Shown here one piece after another: positions 52,552-61,467 of a stretch of DNA of 64,000 bases (position 1 is its first letter; every line of letters begins with the position of its first letter). Origin of the DNA: Janthinobacterium sp. UMAB-56 (GTDB lineage Bacteria; Pseudomonadota; Gammaproteobacteria; Burkholderiales; Burkholderiaceae_D); contig NZ_LT607660.1 of NCBI RefSeq assembly GCF_900095265.1, positions 44,348 through 108,347 of the forward strand. The letters run 5' to 3'. The position numbers were made by a program, and so were the translations under genes. A model generated the notes under the pieces. It saw nothing but the letters and a program-made list of their open reading frames with translations. It had not been told where the DNA came from and made no database searches.

Positions 52552-52900
52552 GGCATGGATGGCTTAACCAAATAGCAATTCGTGGCTTATTATGCCTCGC
52601 TTTTTCTTTTTTTTCTGCTTTTCGCGTATTTCAAAAGATGTTTCTCCGCGAGAAGAAGCGCGGATTTCCCAGATCGCCAATAATTCACTCATGCATTGAC
52701 TTAAAGCAATGTCGCTTGTAAAAACATCTGTTTTGCCAATGCTGCAAAAAGTGCCGGAGTCCCCGGGTTTCTGACTCTCGACACACGTATTTTGTCGTCC
52801 TGGTTTGCGTGCCCCAAAAAACGCCGGCAATACCGTGACTATCCTCGACGCCCCTCATTTTGGCGGGCTCATAAATGATGTTTCATCATCAGGAGGTATC
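52552..52900. other. Divergent intergenic region before the pilus operon
   Basis: 349 bp between the response regulator and the first pilin gene. It contains an AT-rich region near 52590-52720 and, just before the pilin start, a hairpin ATGATG-TTT-CATCAT (52875-52889) immediately upstream of the perfect AGGAGGT Shine-Dalgarno site (52891-52897). The hairpin could affect ribosome access. No gene is apparent. Confidence 0.5.
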
Positions 52901-53431
52901 ATGTTGCGAGCGAACTTCCCCCGCCTTATCGTTGCTGCCAGCGTGGTTGTTGCCGCTACGGCGCTTCTGCCTCGTGGCGCCGACGCAGCCGTGTATCTGA
53001 ATGGCAGCGCCGGCACCACCTTTGACGTCACCCTGAAAATCATCGCCAATTGCACCATCGCGGCGGCCAATCTCGACTTTGGCCAAAGTCAGGGTGTACT
53101 GGCTACTGCCGTTAACGTCAATACGACCGTGAATGTTACCTGCACCAATACCACGCTGTATAACGTGGGCTTGACGGCCGGCTCGGGGACCGGTTCGAGC
53201 GGCACCACGCGCTACCTGAGCGGCACCGGCGGCAACCTGGGGACGGTGCAATTCAATCTGTACCAGAGCGCCGGCAGCACCTTGTGGGGCGATACTCAGG
53301 GCACGGATACCGTCGGCGGCACGGGCAACGGCTCATCGCAGCCGATCACGGTGTACGGCAATATTCCGCCGCAAGCGACACCGGCCCCCGATACCTACAA
53401 GTCGACCATCACGGCCACCGTGTACTTTTAA
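52901..53431 (+). CDS. Spore coat U (SCPU) domain pilin, Csu-type
   Basis: A 176-residue exported pilus subunit. A signal peptide (1 to about 28, ending AADA) precedes an SCPU domain (FDVTLKIIANCTIAAANLDFG, cysteine in the first strand) with a second Cys in VNVTCTNTT and the typical C-terminus YKSTITATVYF. In the archaic chaperone-usher family such proteins are the major subunits (CsuA/B in Acinetobacter). Start at 52901 after a perfect AGGAGGT. It opens a four-gene operon. Confidence 0.9.
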   Translation: MLRANFPRLIVAASVVVAATALLPRGADAAVYLNGSAGTTFDVTLKIIANCTIAAANLDFGQSQGVLATAVNVNTTVNVTCTNTTLYNVGLTAGSGTGSSGTTRYLSGTGGNLGTVQFNLYQSAGSTLWGDTQGTDTVGGTGNGSSQPITVYGNIPPQATPAPDTYKSTITATVYF

Positions 53432-53443
53432 ACCGGGCGCTGC

Positions 53444-54172
53444 GTGAAGGCCGCTGCTGCTTCCCTGATGAAAGGCGTACTGGCGCTGCTGGCCTGCTGC
53501 GCCGCGGGCGCGCACGGCGCCAGTCTGCAGATTTCGCCCGTGACGCTCAATTTTCGCGCGGCACAGAGTGCGGCCGGCATCAACCTGCAAAACCTCGGTG
53601 AGCAGCCCATCTACGGTCAAGTGCGGGTGTTCGCCTGGGATCAGCGCGATGGCGAGGAAACGCTGGCGCCGACGCAGGAACTGGTGGCCAGTCCGCCTAT
53701 CGTCGAAATCGCCGCCAACAGCCGGCAGACCATCCGCCTCGTGCGTGCCCAGGCTGGCCCGGTCGCGCAGGAAAAGACGTATCGCGTGCTCATCGATGAA
53801 GTCAGCCGCGAGGATGAGGCGGGCCGCAGCGGCGTCGATATCCGGCTGCGCTACTCGGTGCCCGTGTTCCTACTGCCGGCCGGCGCCCCGGGCAAGGAAA
53901 TGCTTGACTGGCAGGTTTTCCGCGAACAGGGCGAGTGGATGTTGCGTATCAAAAACAGCGGCACTCTCCATGCGCAGATCGGTGCGATGACGTTCACGAA
54001 CCAGGCGGGCAAGGAGTTCGTCATCAGCAAGGGCTTGTTTGGTTATGTCCTGGCGGCACGCATGCGCGTATGGCGTTTGCCCGTTGCCAGGGAGGCCGAA
54101 CTGAATGGAGCGTTGAGTATTGCGGTCAATGTGAATGCGAAGGCACTCATTGCCAAGAATTCGATACCTTGA
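53444..54172 (+). CDS. Periplasmic pilus chaperone, archaic (Csu-type)
   Basis: A 242-residue PapD-like chaperone that folds and delivers pilin subunits. A signal peptide (about 1-25, ending AHGA) is followed by SLQISPVTLNFRAAQSAAGINLQN and the chaperone signature VEIAANSRQTIRLVR with subunit-capping region YRVLIDEVS. The start is GTG at 53444, 12 bp after the pilin stop; ATG at 53468 is the alternative. The gene order subunit-chaperone-usher-tip subunit is that of archaic pili. Confidence 0.87.
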   Translation: MKAAAASLMKGVLALLACCAAGAHGASLQISPVTLNFRAAQSAAGINLQNLGEQPIYGQVRVFAWDQRDGEETLAPTQELVASPPIVEIAANSRQTIRLVRAQAGPVAQEKTYRVLIDEVSREDEAGRSGVDIRLRYSVPVFLLPAGAPGKEMLDWQVFREQGEWMLRIKNSGTLHAQIGAMTFTNQAGKEFVISKGLFGYVLAARMRVWRLPVAREAELNGALSIAVNVNAKALIAKNSIP

Positions 54173-54235
54173 ACTTGGCTGCCATGACGGGCCGGCTTGC
54201 CGCGCACCCCGGGCATGGGCGCAAGCGGCCACGGC

Positions 54236-56590
54236 ATGAAACGCGTACTGGCAGCGTTATTGTTGCTGGCCATGGCGCCGCTGGCCAGGGCCGATGGCGC
54301 GGCGGCCATGACGGGCGCCGATCCGGGCCCCGCCAGCTTGCCCAGCGATCCGGCGGCGCCGAATGAACTGTATCTGGAGGTCACTGTGAATGCTGAATCA
54401 AGCGGGCTGATCTTGCGCTTTACCCAGGTGGGCAAAGGCTTGCGCAGCAGTATGGCGAACTTGCAGCAGCTGGGACTGGACCCGGCGCGTCTGGCCGCGC
54501 CCGGCCAGACCGAGGTGGCGCTCGATGCGATTCCCGGACTCAGCTATGAATATGATGCAGCGCGCCAGAGCGTGTCGCTGCAGGTGGCGGACGAGTTGCG
54601 CTCGCCTTACCGCATCAGCGCGCGCCCGGCGGTGCAGACGTCGCCCTCGCGCGTCACGCCCGGCGCCGTCCTCAATTACGAAGCCTATGCGGAGCTGGGT
54701 CAGACGCGGCGCACGGCCATCTTCAACGATTTGCGCTATTTCAATGACAGCGGCGTTTTCAGCAATACCGGCACCTTGAACCTGGGCTCGGAGCAGCGCA
54801 AGTACATGCGTTTTGACACCTTCTGGAGCCATGCCGATCCCGAGACCTTGCAAACGTGGCAGGTGGGCGACCTGATTTCCTCGTCGCTGAGCTGGAGTCG
54901 CGCCGTGCGCGTCGGCGGCGTGCAGTGGCGCAAGAATTTCCAGCTGCGCCCCGACCTGCTGACCTTTCCCGTCGCCTCCGTCGATGGCACGGCGCTGGTG
55001 CCATCGTCGCTGAGCCTGTATGTGAATGGCGTGCAGCAATATGCTGCCAGCGTGCCCAGCGGTCCGTTCGTGCTGAACCAGGTGGCCGGCATCAATGGCG
55101 CGGGGCAAGCCACCGTCGTCACGCGCGATGCCCTGGGGCGTAGCGTGACGACGGTGCTGCCCCTGTACGTCGATACGCGCATGCTGGCCAGCGGCTTGAG
55201 CGATTACTCGGTCGAGCTGGGCGCCGTGCGGCGTGACTATGGCCGCCGCCTGTTCGCCTATGAGCGGCAGCTCGTTGCCAGTGCTTCCGGCCGCCATGGC
55301 GTCAGCGACAAGCTCACTCTCGAAGGCCATGTGGAACTTGCGGCCGGCCTGTACCAAGCGGGCGCAGGCGCGCTGTGGCGGCTGGGCCAGGCGGGTGTGC
55401 TCAGCGGTTCGCTGTCGGCTAGCGCCGGCCGCAGCCGTGGTGCGCAGCTGGGCGCCGGCTACCAGTACATGGGGCCGCGCTTCAGCGTCGATGTGCAAAG
55501 CGTGCGCGCCAGCGCCGGGTTTGGCGACCTTGCCTCGCGCGACGGCAGCCCCGTGGTGCGTGCGGCGGATCGCCTTACCGTCAGCTTGCCATTGCCGGCA
55601 GGAAGCAGCATCAGCAGCAGCTATATCGGCTACCGCACGCCTGGCGCGCCGCCGTCGAAGATTGCCACCGTGGGCTATTCAGCCACCCTGTTGCACGGTC
55701 TGTTCTTCAACGCCAGCCTGTTCCAGGACTTGCGGCAACGCGAGAAGCGGGGTTTTTACTTCGGCCTGAGCATGGCCTTCGACAACAATCTGGCCATCAG
55801 CGTGTACAGCAGCCGACAAAATGGCGAGCACGGCCGCAGCGTCAGCGCGCAGCGCGCGGCGGACTTTGGCGGCGGCTTCGGCTGGAACTTGCAGGCCGGC
55901 ACGGCGGGCGGCAATGCTTACCGGCAGGCGCAAGTGGAATACCTGGGCAATGACGGCCGCGTCAGCGCGCGCACGCAAAGTAGCAGCATGGGCAATGCCT
56001 CCTCGCTGGGCGCAGCCGGAGCGCTGGTGCTGATGGATGGCCATGTCGAGGCGGCGCGCCAGGTGGGCAACGGTTTTGCGCTGGTGTCCACGGGCGGCGT
56101 GGCAAATATTCCCGTGTTGCATGAAAACCGCCAGATCGGCGTGACGGGCAGCAGCGGCTATCTGCTGGTGCCGAACTTGAATCCTTATGGCAATAACCAG
56201 ATCAGCATCGCCACGGAGGAACTCGACGTCGATGCGCGCGTGCCCGTGACGCATATCAATGTCGTGCCGCAACAGCTGGCGGGCGTGCTGGCGGCCTTTC
56301 CCATTGAACGCTACAGCGCGGCCACCGTCATCGTACAGGATGTGCACGGCAAGCCGCTGGCCACGGGTTTGCCGGTGCTGCACCTGCAAAGCGGCAAGCA
56401 AACGGTCGTGGGATTTGACGGCATCGTTTTCGTCGACGATCTGCTCGAGCAGAATCAGTTGCAAGTGGGCGAAGGAGACAGCGCGTGCACGGTGCGGTTT
56501 GCCTATGTGCGTCCGGCAAAGGGCGGCTTGCCCGTGATCGGGCCGCTGCGCTGCATCAGCGCTGTTGCCAGCGCCGGGGCAGGCCGCTGA
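54236..56590 (+). CDS. Outer-membrane usher, archaic chaperone-usher pilus
   Basis: A 784-residue usher. A signal peptide (MKRVLAALLLLAMAPLARA) is followed by an N-terminal chaperone-binding domain (LYLEVTVN), the 24-strand barrel, a plug region, and the C-terminal domains. The barrel has the usher signature SWSRAVRVGGVQWRKNFQLR. The start is uncertain: ATG 54236 gives a normal signal peptide, and ATG 54215 is also in frame. It overlaps the tip gene by one base (TGATG). Confidence 0.88.
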   Translation: MKRVLAALLLLAMAPLARADGAAAMTGADPGPASLPSDPAAPNELYLEVTVNAESSGLILRFTQVGKGLRSSMANLQQLGLDPARLAAPGQTEVALDAIPGLSYEYDAARQSVSLQVADELRSPYRISARPAVQTSPSRVTPGAVLNYEAYAELGQTRRTAIFNDLRYFNDSGVFSNTGTLNLGSEQRKYMRFDTFWSHADPETLQTWQVGDLISSSLSWSRAVRVGGVQWRKNFQLRPDLLTFPVASVDGTALVPSSLSLYVNGVQQYAASVPSGPFVLNQVAGINGAGQATVVTRDALGRSVTTVLPLYVDTRMLASGLSDYSVELGAVRRDYGRRLFAYERQLVASASGRHGVSDKLTLEGHVELAAGLYQAGAGALWRLGQAGVLSGSLSASAGRSRGAQLGAGYQYMGPRFSVDVQSVRASAGFGDLASRDGSPVVRAADRLTVSLPLPAGSSISSSYIGYRTPGAPPSKIATVGYSATLLHGLFFNASLFQDLRQREKRGFYFGLSMAFDNNLAISVYSSRQNGEHGRSVSAQRAADFGGGFGWNLQAGTAGGNAYRQAQVEYLGNDGRVSARTQSSSMGNASSLGAAGALVLMDGHVEAARQVGNGFALVSTGGVANIPVLHENRQIGVTGSSGYLLVPNLNPYGNNQISIATEELDVDARVPVTHINVVPQQLAGVLAAFPIERYSAATVIVQDVHGKPLATGLPVLHLQSGKQTVVGFDGIVFVDDLLEQNQLQVGEGDSACTVRFAYVRPAKGGLPVIGPLRCISAVASAGAGR

Positions 56591-57594
56591 TGCGCCGCCT
56601 GCTGCCATGCCTGACCCTGCTACTGGGCTGCGCCTGGGGCGGTGCGGCGCAGGCCGATACCTGCTCGGTCAGTATGACGAATATCGATTTTGGCGCCGTC
56701 AGCCCGATTTCCGGCACCGATTACGTGGCGCAGGCAACGGGCACCTTCAGTTGCGTGTTTTCGTCGCTGAATCTGGGGCAGTTGCTCACGCCGAATGCGC
56801 AAGTGTGCATCTCGCTGGGACTGGGCACGAATTCCACCTCGGCCCTGCCGCGCAAGCTGGGCAATGGCAGCAATCGCATGGAGTACAACGTCTACGTGGA
56901 CAGTTCGTATGCCACGGCGAAGATATGGGGTGGCGCCGGCGTGGCGGGCGCACCGTCGACCTTCGGCATGATCCTGTCGGCCGGTTTGCTGGCGCCGCCC
57001 GGCACGTACTCGACCACGTTTACCGTGTACGCAAAGATTCCTGCCGGCATCGCCCTGGCCGCCGTGCCCACGGTCGCCAACGCCAATACCGTGTATACGT
57101 CGAGCTTTGCCGGTGTTGGAACCTACACCTACACCACCTATGGCCTGGTCAACCTGCAGGGTTGCACTGCCAGCAGCGGCAGCTTCGGTTTCACGGTGAA
57201 TGCCACGGCCGTCAACGATTGCACCATCACGGCCACGCCGACGGCGTTTGCGAACGCTTCCATCCTGACGGGCAACTTGCGTAGCACCAGCACCTTGTCG
57301 GTGCGCTGCGTCAATAACAATGCTTACCAGATTGCCCTGAACGGCGGCAGCGTGGCGGCCAATGTGGCCAACCGACAAATGAAGAACACCGTGACCACGG
57401 ACAAGGTCAATTACCTGCTGTCATCCAGCCTCGATGGCCCGCTCTGGGGGGATGGAACGGCGGGCACGAGCATGGTGACGGGCACGGGGACGGGCGCCAG
57501 CGTGCCGCTGACGATTTACGGCCGCGTGCCGGCGCAGGTATCGCCGCGCCCCGGCGACTACAAGGACACGGTGACGGCGACGATATATTTTTAG
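56590..57594 (+). CDS. Double SCPU-domain tip adhesin, CsuE-like
   Basis: A 334-residue exported protein with two SCPU domains: residues about 25-185 and 200-334. Signals are ADTCSVSMTNIDFGAVSPISG in the first, and CTITATPTAFANASIL and YKDTVTATIYF in the second. Two-domain tip subunits end the archaic csu operon. The start is coupled to the usher stop (TGATG), and the C-terminus (TATIYF) shows typical subunit chemistry. It ends convergently with the 78-residue gene on the minus strand (4-bp overlap). Confidence 0.85.
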   Translation: MRRLLPCLTLLLGCAWGGAAQADTCSVSMTNIDFGAVSPISGTDYVAQATGTFSCVFSSLNLGQLLTPNAQVCISLGLGTNSTSALPRKLGNGSNRMEYNVYVDSSYATAKIWGGAGVAGAPSTFGMILSAGLLAPPGTYSTTFTVYAKIPAGIALAAVPTVANANTVYTSSFAGVGTYTYTTYGLVNLQGCTASSGSFGFTVNATAVNDCTITATPTAFANASILTGNLRSTSTLSVRCVNNNAYQIALNGGSVAANVANRQMKNTVTTDKVNYLLSSSLDGPLWGDGTAGTSMVTGTGTGASVPLTIYGRVPAQVSPRPGDYKDTVTATIYF

Positions 57595-57827
57595 AACGTG
57601 ACGGTGACGAGGCCGGCGCCCGATGGCGTTGTCTGCTGCAGCAGCAGATAGGGCGTGTTGTGTTGGCAGTGCACCTGGGCGCTGCTGCGCTGCGAGACGA
57701 CGGTGCACGCTTCGTGGACGACGAAGCTGGCCTGGAACGAGGCGGAAGATACGGTACCGGCGGTGGTGGTCTGGCACAGGAGCAGGGCGAGCAGGGCAGG
57801 CAGTACGGCAAGCTTCGAAGGGGTCAT
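57591..57827 (-). CDS. Small SCPU-like exported protein (mini pilin)
   Basis: A 78-residue exported protein on the strand opposite to the pilus operon. A signal peptide (MTPSKLAVLPALLALLLCQ TTTAG region) precedes FQASFVVHEACTVVSQ and VHCQHNTPYLLLQ, two cysteines spaced as in an SCPU domain, and the end VTVTF resembles subunit C-termini. It is about half a normal SCPU domain. It could be a pilus cap or inhibitor, or a decaying subunit. Its stop overlaps the last gene of the operon. Confidence 0.6.
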   Translation of the reverse strand: MTPSKLAVLPALLALLLCQTTTAGTVSSASFQASFVVHEACTVVSQRSSAQVHCQHNTPYLLLQQTTPSGAGLVTVTF

Positions 57828-58081
57828 CGTGAACGCAGTGAGTGAAAAATGGGCGTGGGCAGCAGCACCGGCAGACGTGGCTGGCACTGTTTTTCGCACC
57901 GGGATTGGGGGAACAGAAGCAGCCATGATTGTACTTGAAGCAGGAAAGTGTGAGTTTTTGCGTATTTTCAGGCAGTTACCGTGGTGCGAAGGTCACTTGT
58001 GAATTGATAGTAACTGAAGTTTCCGTATTGCAACTGAACTATTTTTCGATTGTTGTGTTGAATCAATATGAGGAGAGGGTC
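57828..58081. promoter_or_regulatory. Divergent region with repeats before the HxlR gene
   Basis: 254 bp. AACTGAA occurs twice (58012-58018 and 58032-58038), 20 bp apart within GTAACTGAAG and GCAACTGAAC. An inverted AGTTAC lies at 57974-57979. HxlR regulators bind direct or inverted repeats of this kind near their own promoters, so these are candidate sites. The stretch is AT-rich. Confidence 0.4.
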
Positions 58082-58639
58082 ATGAAACATACCAACTTTA
58101 ATAATTTACCCTGCCCGATTGCACGCAGCCTGGGCAAGGTGGGCGAATGGTGGAGCATCCTCATCCTGCGAGAAGCGTTTTATGGCAAGACGCGCTTCGA
58201 CGAATTTGAAAAAAGCCTCAAGATCGCCCCCACCATCCTGACGCGCCGCCTGGCCGACCTGGTGGAGGGCGGCTTGATGACGCGCCGCCTGTATTGCGCC
58301 AAGCCGCCCCGCTACGATTACGTGCTGACCAAGTCCGGGCGCGCCTTCAAGCCCGTCTTGCTGGCCTTTATTGCCTGGGGTAATGAAAACTTCGCGCCGG
58401 AAGGCGCCAGCCTTGTCATCGCCAGCCGCGACACGGGCCTGGCCGCCGATCCGGTACTGGTCGACGCCATGACGGGCTTGCCCATCAATGACGAGTACTA
58501 CGCGTTCGCGCCCGGGCCTGCCGCCAGCGACAGCATGCGCAGCATCATCCTCGATGCGGAAAAAAGCAGCGGCATCGCACCCAAGCCAAAGGCCGCGCCC
58601 GCCAACCGGGGCTGGGTGGCGGAAGGGCATCTGGCCTGA
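58082..58639 (+). CDS. HxlR family transcriptional regulator
   Basis: A 185-residue protein of the HxlR (DUF24) family. The winged HTH covers residues about 10-105: CPIARSLGKVGEWWSILILRE at the start, and TRFDEFEKSLKIAPTILTRRLADLV in the recognition region (quoted in parts). Several members respond to aldehydes or oxidants through a cysteine, and one at about 15 (LPCPIARS) is in the position used by some. A C-terminal extension of about 75 residues is present. The ATG at 58082 has GAGGAGAGGG upstream. No clear target is next to it. Confidence 0.85.
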   Translation: MKHTNFNNLPCPIARSLGKVGEWWSILILREAFYGKTRFDEFEKSLKIAPTILTRRLADLVEGGLMTRRLYCAKPPRYDYVLTKSGRAFKPVLLAFIAWGNENFAPEGASLVIASRDTGLAADPVLVDAMTGLPINDEYYAFAPGPAASDSMRSIILDAEKSSGIAPKPKAAPANRGWVAEGHLA

Positions 58640-58722
58640 AACGGCGACGCCAGGCGAGCAGCAAGTTTGGCGAAAAGCAAAGCGGGCACGACGGTATGGC
58701 GTTAACTTCGCATTACAGCAAG

Positions 58723-58750
58723 ATTTTTTGCGCGACAATTTTTTGTGCGA
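58723..58750. repeat. 15-bp tandem direct repeat before the CHRD gene
   Basis: ATTTTTTGCGCGA (58723-58735) and ATTTTTTGTGCGA (58738-58750) differ at one base and are 15 bp apart. They lie about 80 bp upstream of the CHRD lipoprotein gene and could be a regulator site. Confidence 0.5.
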
Positions 58751-58831
58751 TACAAGGCGCAGGCCCGGCTCGGCCGTGTGGGCAGGGCGGGGCGCCATCC
58801 GTGATCCGATATCCGTTGAAGGAGTACTGCG

Positions 58832-59269
58832 ATGAGCACACTGCAACAACACGCGCGCCGCGCCGCCATCGTGCTGGCGCTGGCCACCCTGCTGGGCGCT
58901 TGTTCCCATGGTCCGCAGCATCCGGGCGGCCATGCCGTCACCTTGACGGGCGCGCAGGAAGTGCCAGCCAATACCAGCACGGCCAGCGGCAGCAGCACTA
59001 TTCGCGCTGCCCACGACGGTAGCGTCAGCGGCGGCGTGAGCTACACGGGCATGCTGGCCACCGTCGCGCATATCCATGAAGCGCCCGCCGGCGCCAACGG
59101 CCCCGTCATCGTGGCGTTGGTGAAAACTGCGGAAGGCATGTTTGCCGTGCCGGCCGGCAGCATGCTCACGCCGCCTCAGTATGCGAGCTACCAGGCCGGC
59201 AAGCTGTACGTAAACGTGCACAGCGCCGCCTACCCGGCTGGCGAGATCCGCGCCCAGCTCAAGCCCTAG
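58832..59269 (+). CDS. CHRD domain lipoprotein
   Basis: A 145-residue protein. A lipoprotein signal (LATLLGAC, lipobox Cys24) is followed by a CHRD domain at about 35-143, with LTGAQEVPA, IHEAPAGANGPVIVAL and AAYPAGEIRAQLKP as signatures. CHRD domains occur in extracellular proteins of unknown function, often with superoxide-dismutase-like folds. A terminator follows. Location at the outer membrane is inferred from the lipobox. Confidence 0.87.
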   Translation: MSTLQQHARRAAIVLALATLLGACSHGPQHPGGHAVTLTGAQEVPANTSTASGSSTIRAAHDGSVSGGVSYTGMLATVAHIHEAPAGANGPVIVALVKTAEGMFAVPAGSMLTPPQYASYQAGKLYVNVHSAAYPAGEIRAQLKP

Positions 59270-59302
59270 CCGGCCAGCGGCGATTTCCCCGTAACCTCCT
59301 TG

Positions 59303-59325
59303 GGCCGCGCGAGCGGCCTTTTTTT
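59303..59325 (+). terminator. Intrinsic terminator after the CHRD gene
   Basis: GGCCGC-GCGA-GCGGCC is followed by seven Ts. Confidence 0.88.
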
Positions 59326-59367
59326 GCGCCGGCGGCGCGCCAAGGGAGCGCGCTACAATGGCGCTCC

Positions 59368-60321
59368 ATGCTGACCATCCTCGCCATCACCTTTCCCTTC
59401 TTCGCCCTGGTGCTGTGCGGCTACCTGGCCGTGCGACGCAAGCTGCTGCCGCTGGCCGCCATCGGCGGCCTGAACAGCTTTGTCCTGTACTTTGCGCTGC
59501 CCTGCATGCTGTACCGCTTCGGCGCCGCCACGCCCATCGCGCAACTGCTCGACGCCAGCGTGTTCGGCGTGTACCTGTTGTGCGCCCTGATCATGGTGGG
59601 CGTCACCATGGCCATGACCCTCAGCCACCGCATCGACTGGAACAATGCCGCCTTCGGTTCGCTGGTGGCGGCCTTCCCGAATACTGGCTTCATGGGCGTG
59701 CCCCTGCTATTGACCTTGCTGGGGCCAAGGTCGTCGGGGCCGGTCATCGTCACCATCGTCGTCGACATGCTCATTACCAGCTCGCTGTGCATTGCCCTGT
59801 CGCGTATCGGCAGCGGCGGCGCGCACGGCAGCCGCGCCGCCGTCGTCAACGCCCTGAAGGGCATGGCAGGCAACCCGATGCCATGGGCGATTGTGCTCGG
59901 CGCCCTGGCGTCGTGGCTGGAACTGGCCTTGCCCAAGCCCTTGATGCAAACGGTGGGCCTGCTGGCCGACGCCGCCTCGCCCGTGGCCCTGTTTACCATC
60001 GGCGCCGTGCTGGCCCGTTCGCAGATGAGCACGGCCGACCCGGCGCCGATGAAAGAATACGTGCCCGTGGCGCTGAAAAAGCTGCTGCTGCATCCGCTGC
60101 TGGTGTGGGGCATCGGCCACGCGGCCATCGCGCTGGGCGCGCCACTCGATCCGTACGCGCTGACCTGCATGGTGCTGGTGGCCTGCCTGCCCAGCGCCAG
60201 CAATGTGTCGCTGCTGTCGGAACGCTTCGGAGCGAACACGGCGCGCATCGCCCGCATCATTCTGGTCTCGACGGCGCTGTCGTTCCTGACGTTTTCGGCG
60301 GCCGTCAGCTGGCTGGCGTGA
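59368..60321 (+). CDS. AEC family transporter (auxin efflux carrier type)
   Basis: A 317-residue membrane protein of the AEC/BART family with about 10 hydrophobic segments. NAAFGSLVAAFPNTGFMGVPLLL (quoted in two halves: NAAFGSLVAAFPN, TGFMGVPLLL) and VACLPSASNVSLLSE are family signatures. Substrates in bacteria include malate and malonate; not determined here. Its 3' end overlaps the convergent paiB-like gene by 17 bp. Confidence 0.9.
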   Translation: MLTILAITFPFFALVLCGYLAVRRKLLPLAAIGGLNSFVLYFALPCMLYRFGAATPIAQLLDASVFGVYLLCALIMVGVTMAMTLSHRIDWNNAAFGSLVAAFPNTGFMGVPLLLTLLGPRSSGPVIVTIVVDMLITSSLCIALSRIGSGGAHGSRAAVVNALKGMAGNPMPWAIVLGALASWLELALPKPLMQTVGLLADAASPVALFTIGAVLARSQMSTADPAPMKEYVPVALKKLLLHPLLVWGIGHAAIALGAPLDPYALTCMVLVACLPSASNVSLLSERFGANTARIARIILVSTALSFLTFSAAVSWLA

Positions 60322-60958
60322 GGTTGGCGGCGATCAGTGCGCCCAGCGCCTGCGCCGCGCCGGCTTGAGCGTCCAGCGCCAGGCCGTGCGCCATGCTGGC
60401 CTGGTCCTGCATGCTGCGGTTCTGTCCCAGCTTCCATTTTCCCGTCAGGCGCGTGAGAGGGATTTCGATGCCGACGATGGCCTTTAACAGCTTGTCGATG
60501 TAATCGGCCGGCGCATCGCTCACCCGCCACGGCGCAGCTTGATCTGCCTCATGGCGCGCCGTCAGCCGCTCCAGCAAGTCCATCAGCCACGCCGCATCGT
60601 CGATGGCGCGCAGGGGGCCGTGGGCATGCACGACCGCATAGTTAAACGTGGGCACTTCCTTGCCGCTGCGCTGCTTTTCCGCATACCAGGCGGGCGTGAT
60701 GTAGGCGTGCGGTCCCTGGAAAATCACCATGCAGTCATCGTTCCCGCCGGCCGCGCGCCACAGCGGGTTGGCGCGCGCCACGTGGGCGCGCAGGATGCCG
60801 AATGGCGCTTCAGGCGTGGGCGCGGCGATTTCGAACGGCAGATGGTCGGCGCATAAACCGTCGGCGCCGTGACGCACCAGCGCGCCCAGGGGATGCGCGT
60901 CGATCAAGGCGTGCAGCACGTCGAGGCGCTCTTCGCGGAAGGTGGCGGGCGTGTACAT
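60305..60958 (-). CDS. PaiB family FMN-binding protein
   Basis: A 217-residue protein of the PaiB/Nim-like split-barrel family. Signatures are MYTPATFRE, HLPFEI, GPHAYITPAWYAEK, VPTFNYAVVHAHG and KLLKAIVGIEIP. B. subtilis PaiB affects sporulation and protease genes; elsewhere members may bind FMN or haem. It begins one base after the OsmC stop and is thus co-transcribed with it. Divergent MocR may control both. Confidence 0.88.
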   Translation of the reverse strand: MYTPATFREERLDVLHALIDAHPLGALVRHGADGLCADHLPFEIAAPTPEAPFGILRAHVARANPLWRAAGGNDDCMVIFQGPHAYITPAWYAEKQRSGKEVPTFNYAVVHAHGPLRAIDDAAWLMDLLERLTARHEADQAAPWRVSDAPADYIDKLLKAIVGIEIPLTRLTGKWKLGQNRSMQDQASMAHGLALDAQAGAAQALGALIAANLTPAS

Positions 60959-61420
60959 CTAGTGCGCGCCTTCCACCACCACATCGGCCGTCAGCGAATT
61001 GGCGATGTAGCAGCGCGCGTGCGCGTCGTGGTGCAGGGTGGCCAAGGCCTCTGGCGAGGGCGCCGCGCCGGAACATACGATGCGTGGTCGCAGCACGATG
61101 CGCGTCATGGCCAGGCGCCCGGCGGCATTTTTTCCCAGCTCGCCGACGGCGTCGTCGCGGTAGTCATCGATGACGTAACCGCGCTGCGCTGCCAGCGACA
61201 GGAAGAACAGCATGTGGCAGCTCGACGCGGCGGCCACCAGTGCTTCTTCCGGGTCGATATTTTCCGCCACCGACATGGGCAGCGGCACGGACAAAGGAGA
61301 CGACGAGGCAGGTACGCGCAAGCCGCCGTCGAACTGCCATTCATGGCCACGGCTATAGCGCTGGCCGGCGAAATCCTGGCCGTCGCGCTGCCAGGCCACG
61401 GTGGCGAAAAATTGATGCAT
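60959..61420 (-). CDS. OsmC family peroxiredoxin-like protein
   Basis: A 153-residue OsmC-type thiol peroxidase. The two redox cysteines are in SSCHMLFFLSLAA and AHARCYIANS, and the N-terminal beta-hairpin and central helix are of the family. It reduces organic hydroperoxides. It forms an operon with the paiB-like gene downstream and is divergent from the MocR gene. Confidence 0.9.
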   Translation of the reverse strand: MHQFFATVAWQRDGQDFAGQRYSRGHEWQFDGGLRVPASSSPLSVPLPMSVAENIDPEEALVAAASSCHMLFFLSLAAQRGYVIDDYRDDAVGELGKNAAGRLAMTRIVLRPRIVCSGAAPSPEALATLHHDAHARCYIANSLTADVVVEGAH

Positions 61421-61467
61421 GGATGCTCCGCAAGAGTCGAAGGGGATGCGTCATCTTAGTGTTTGTT

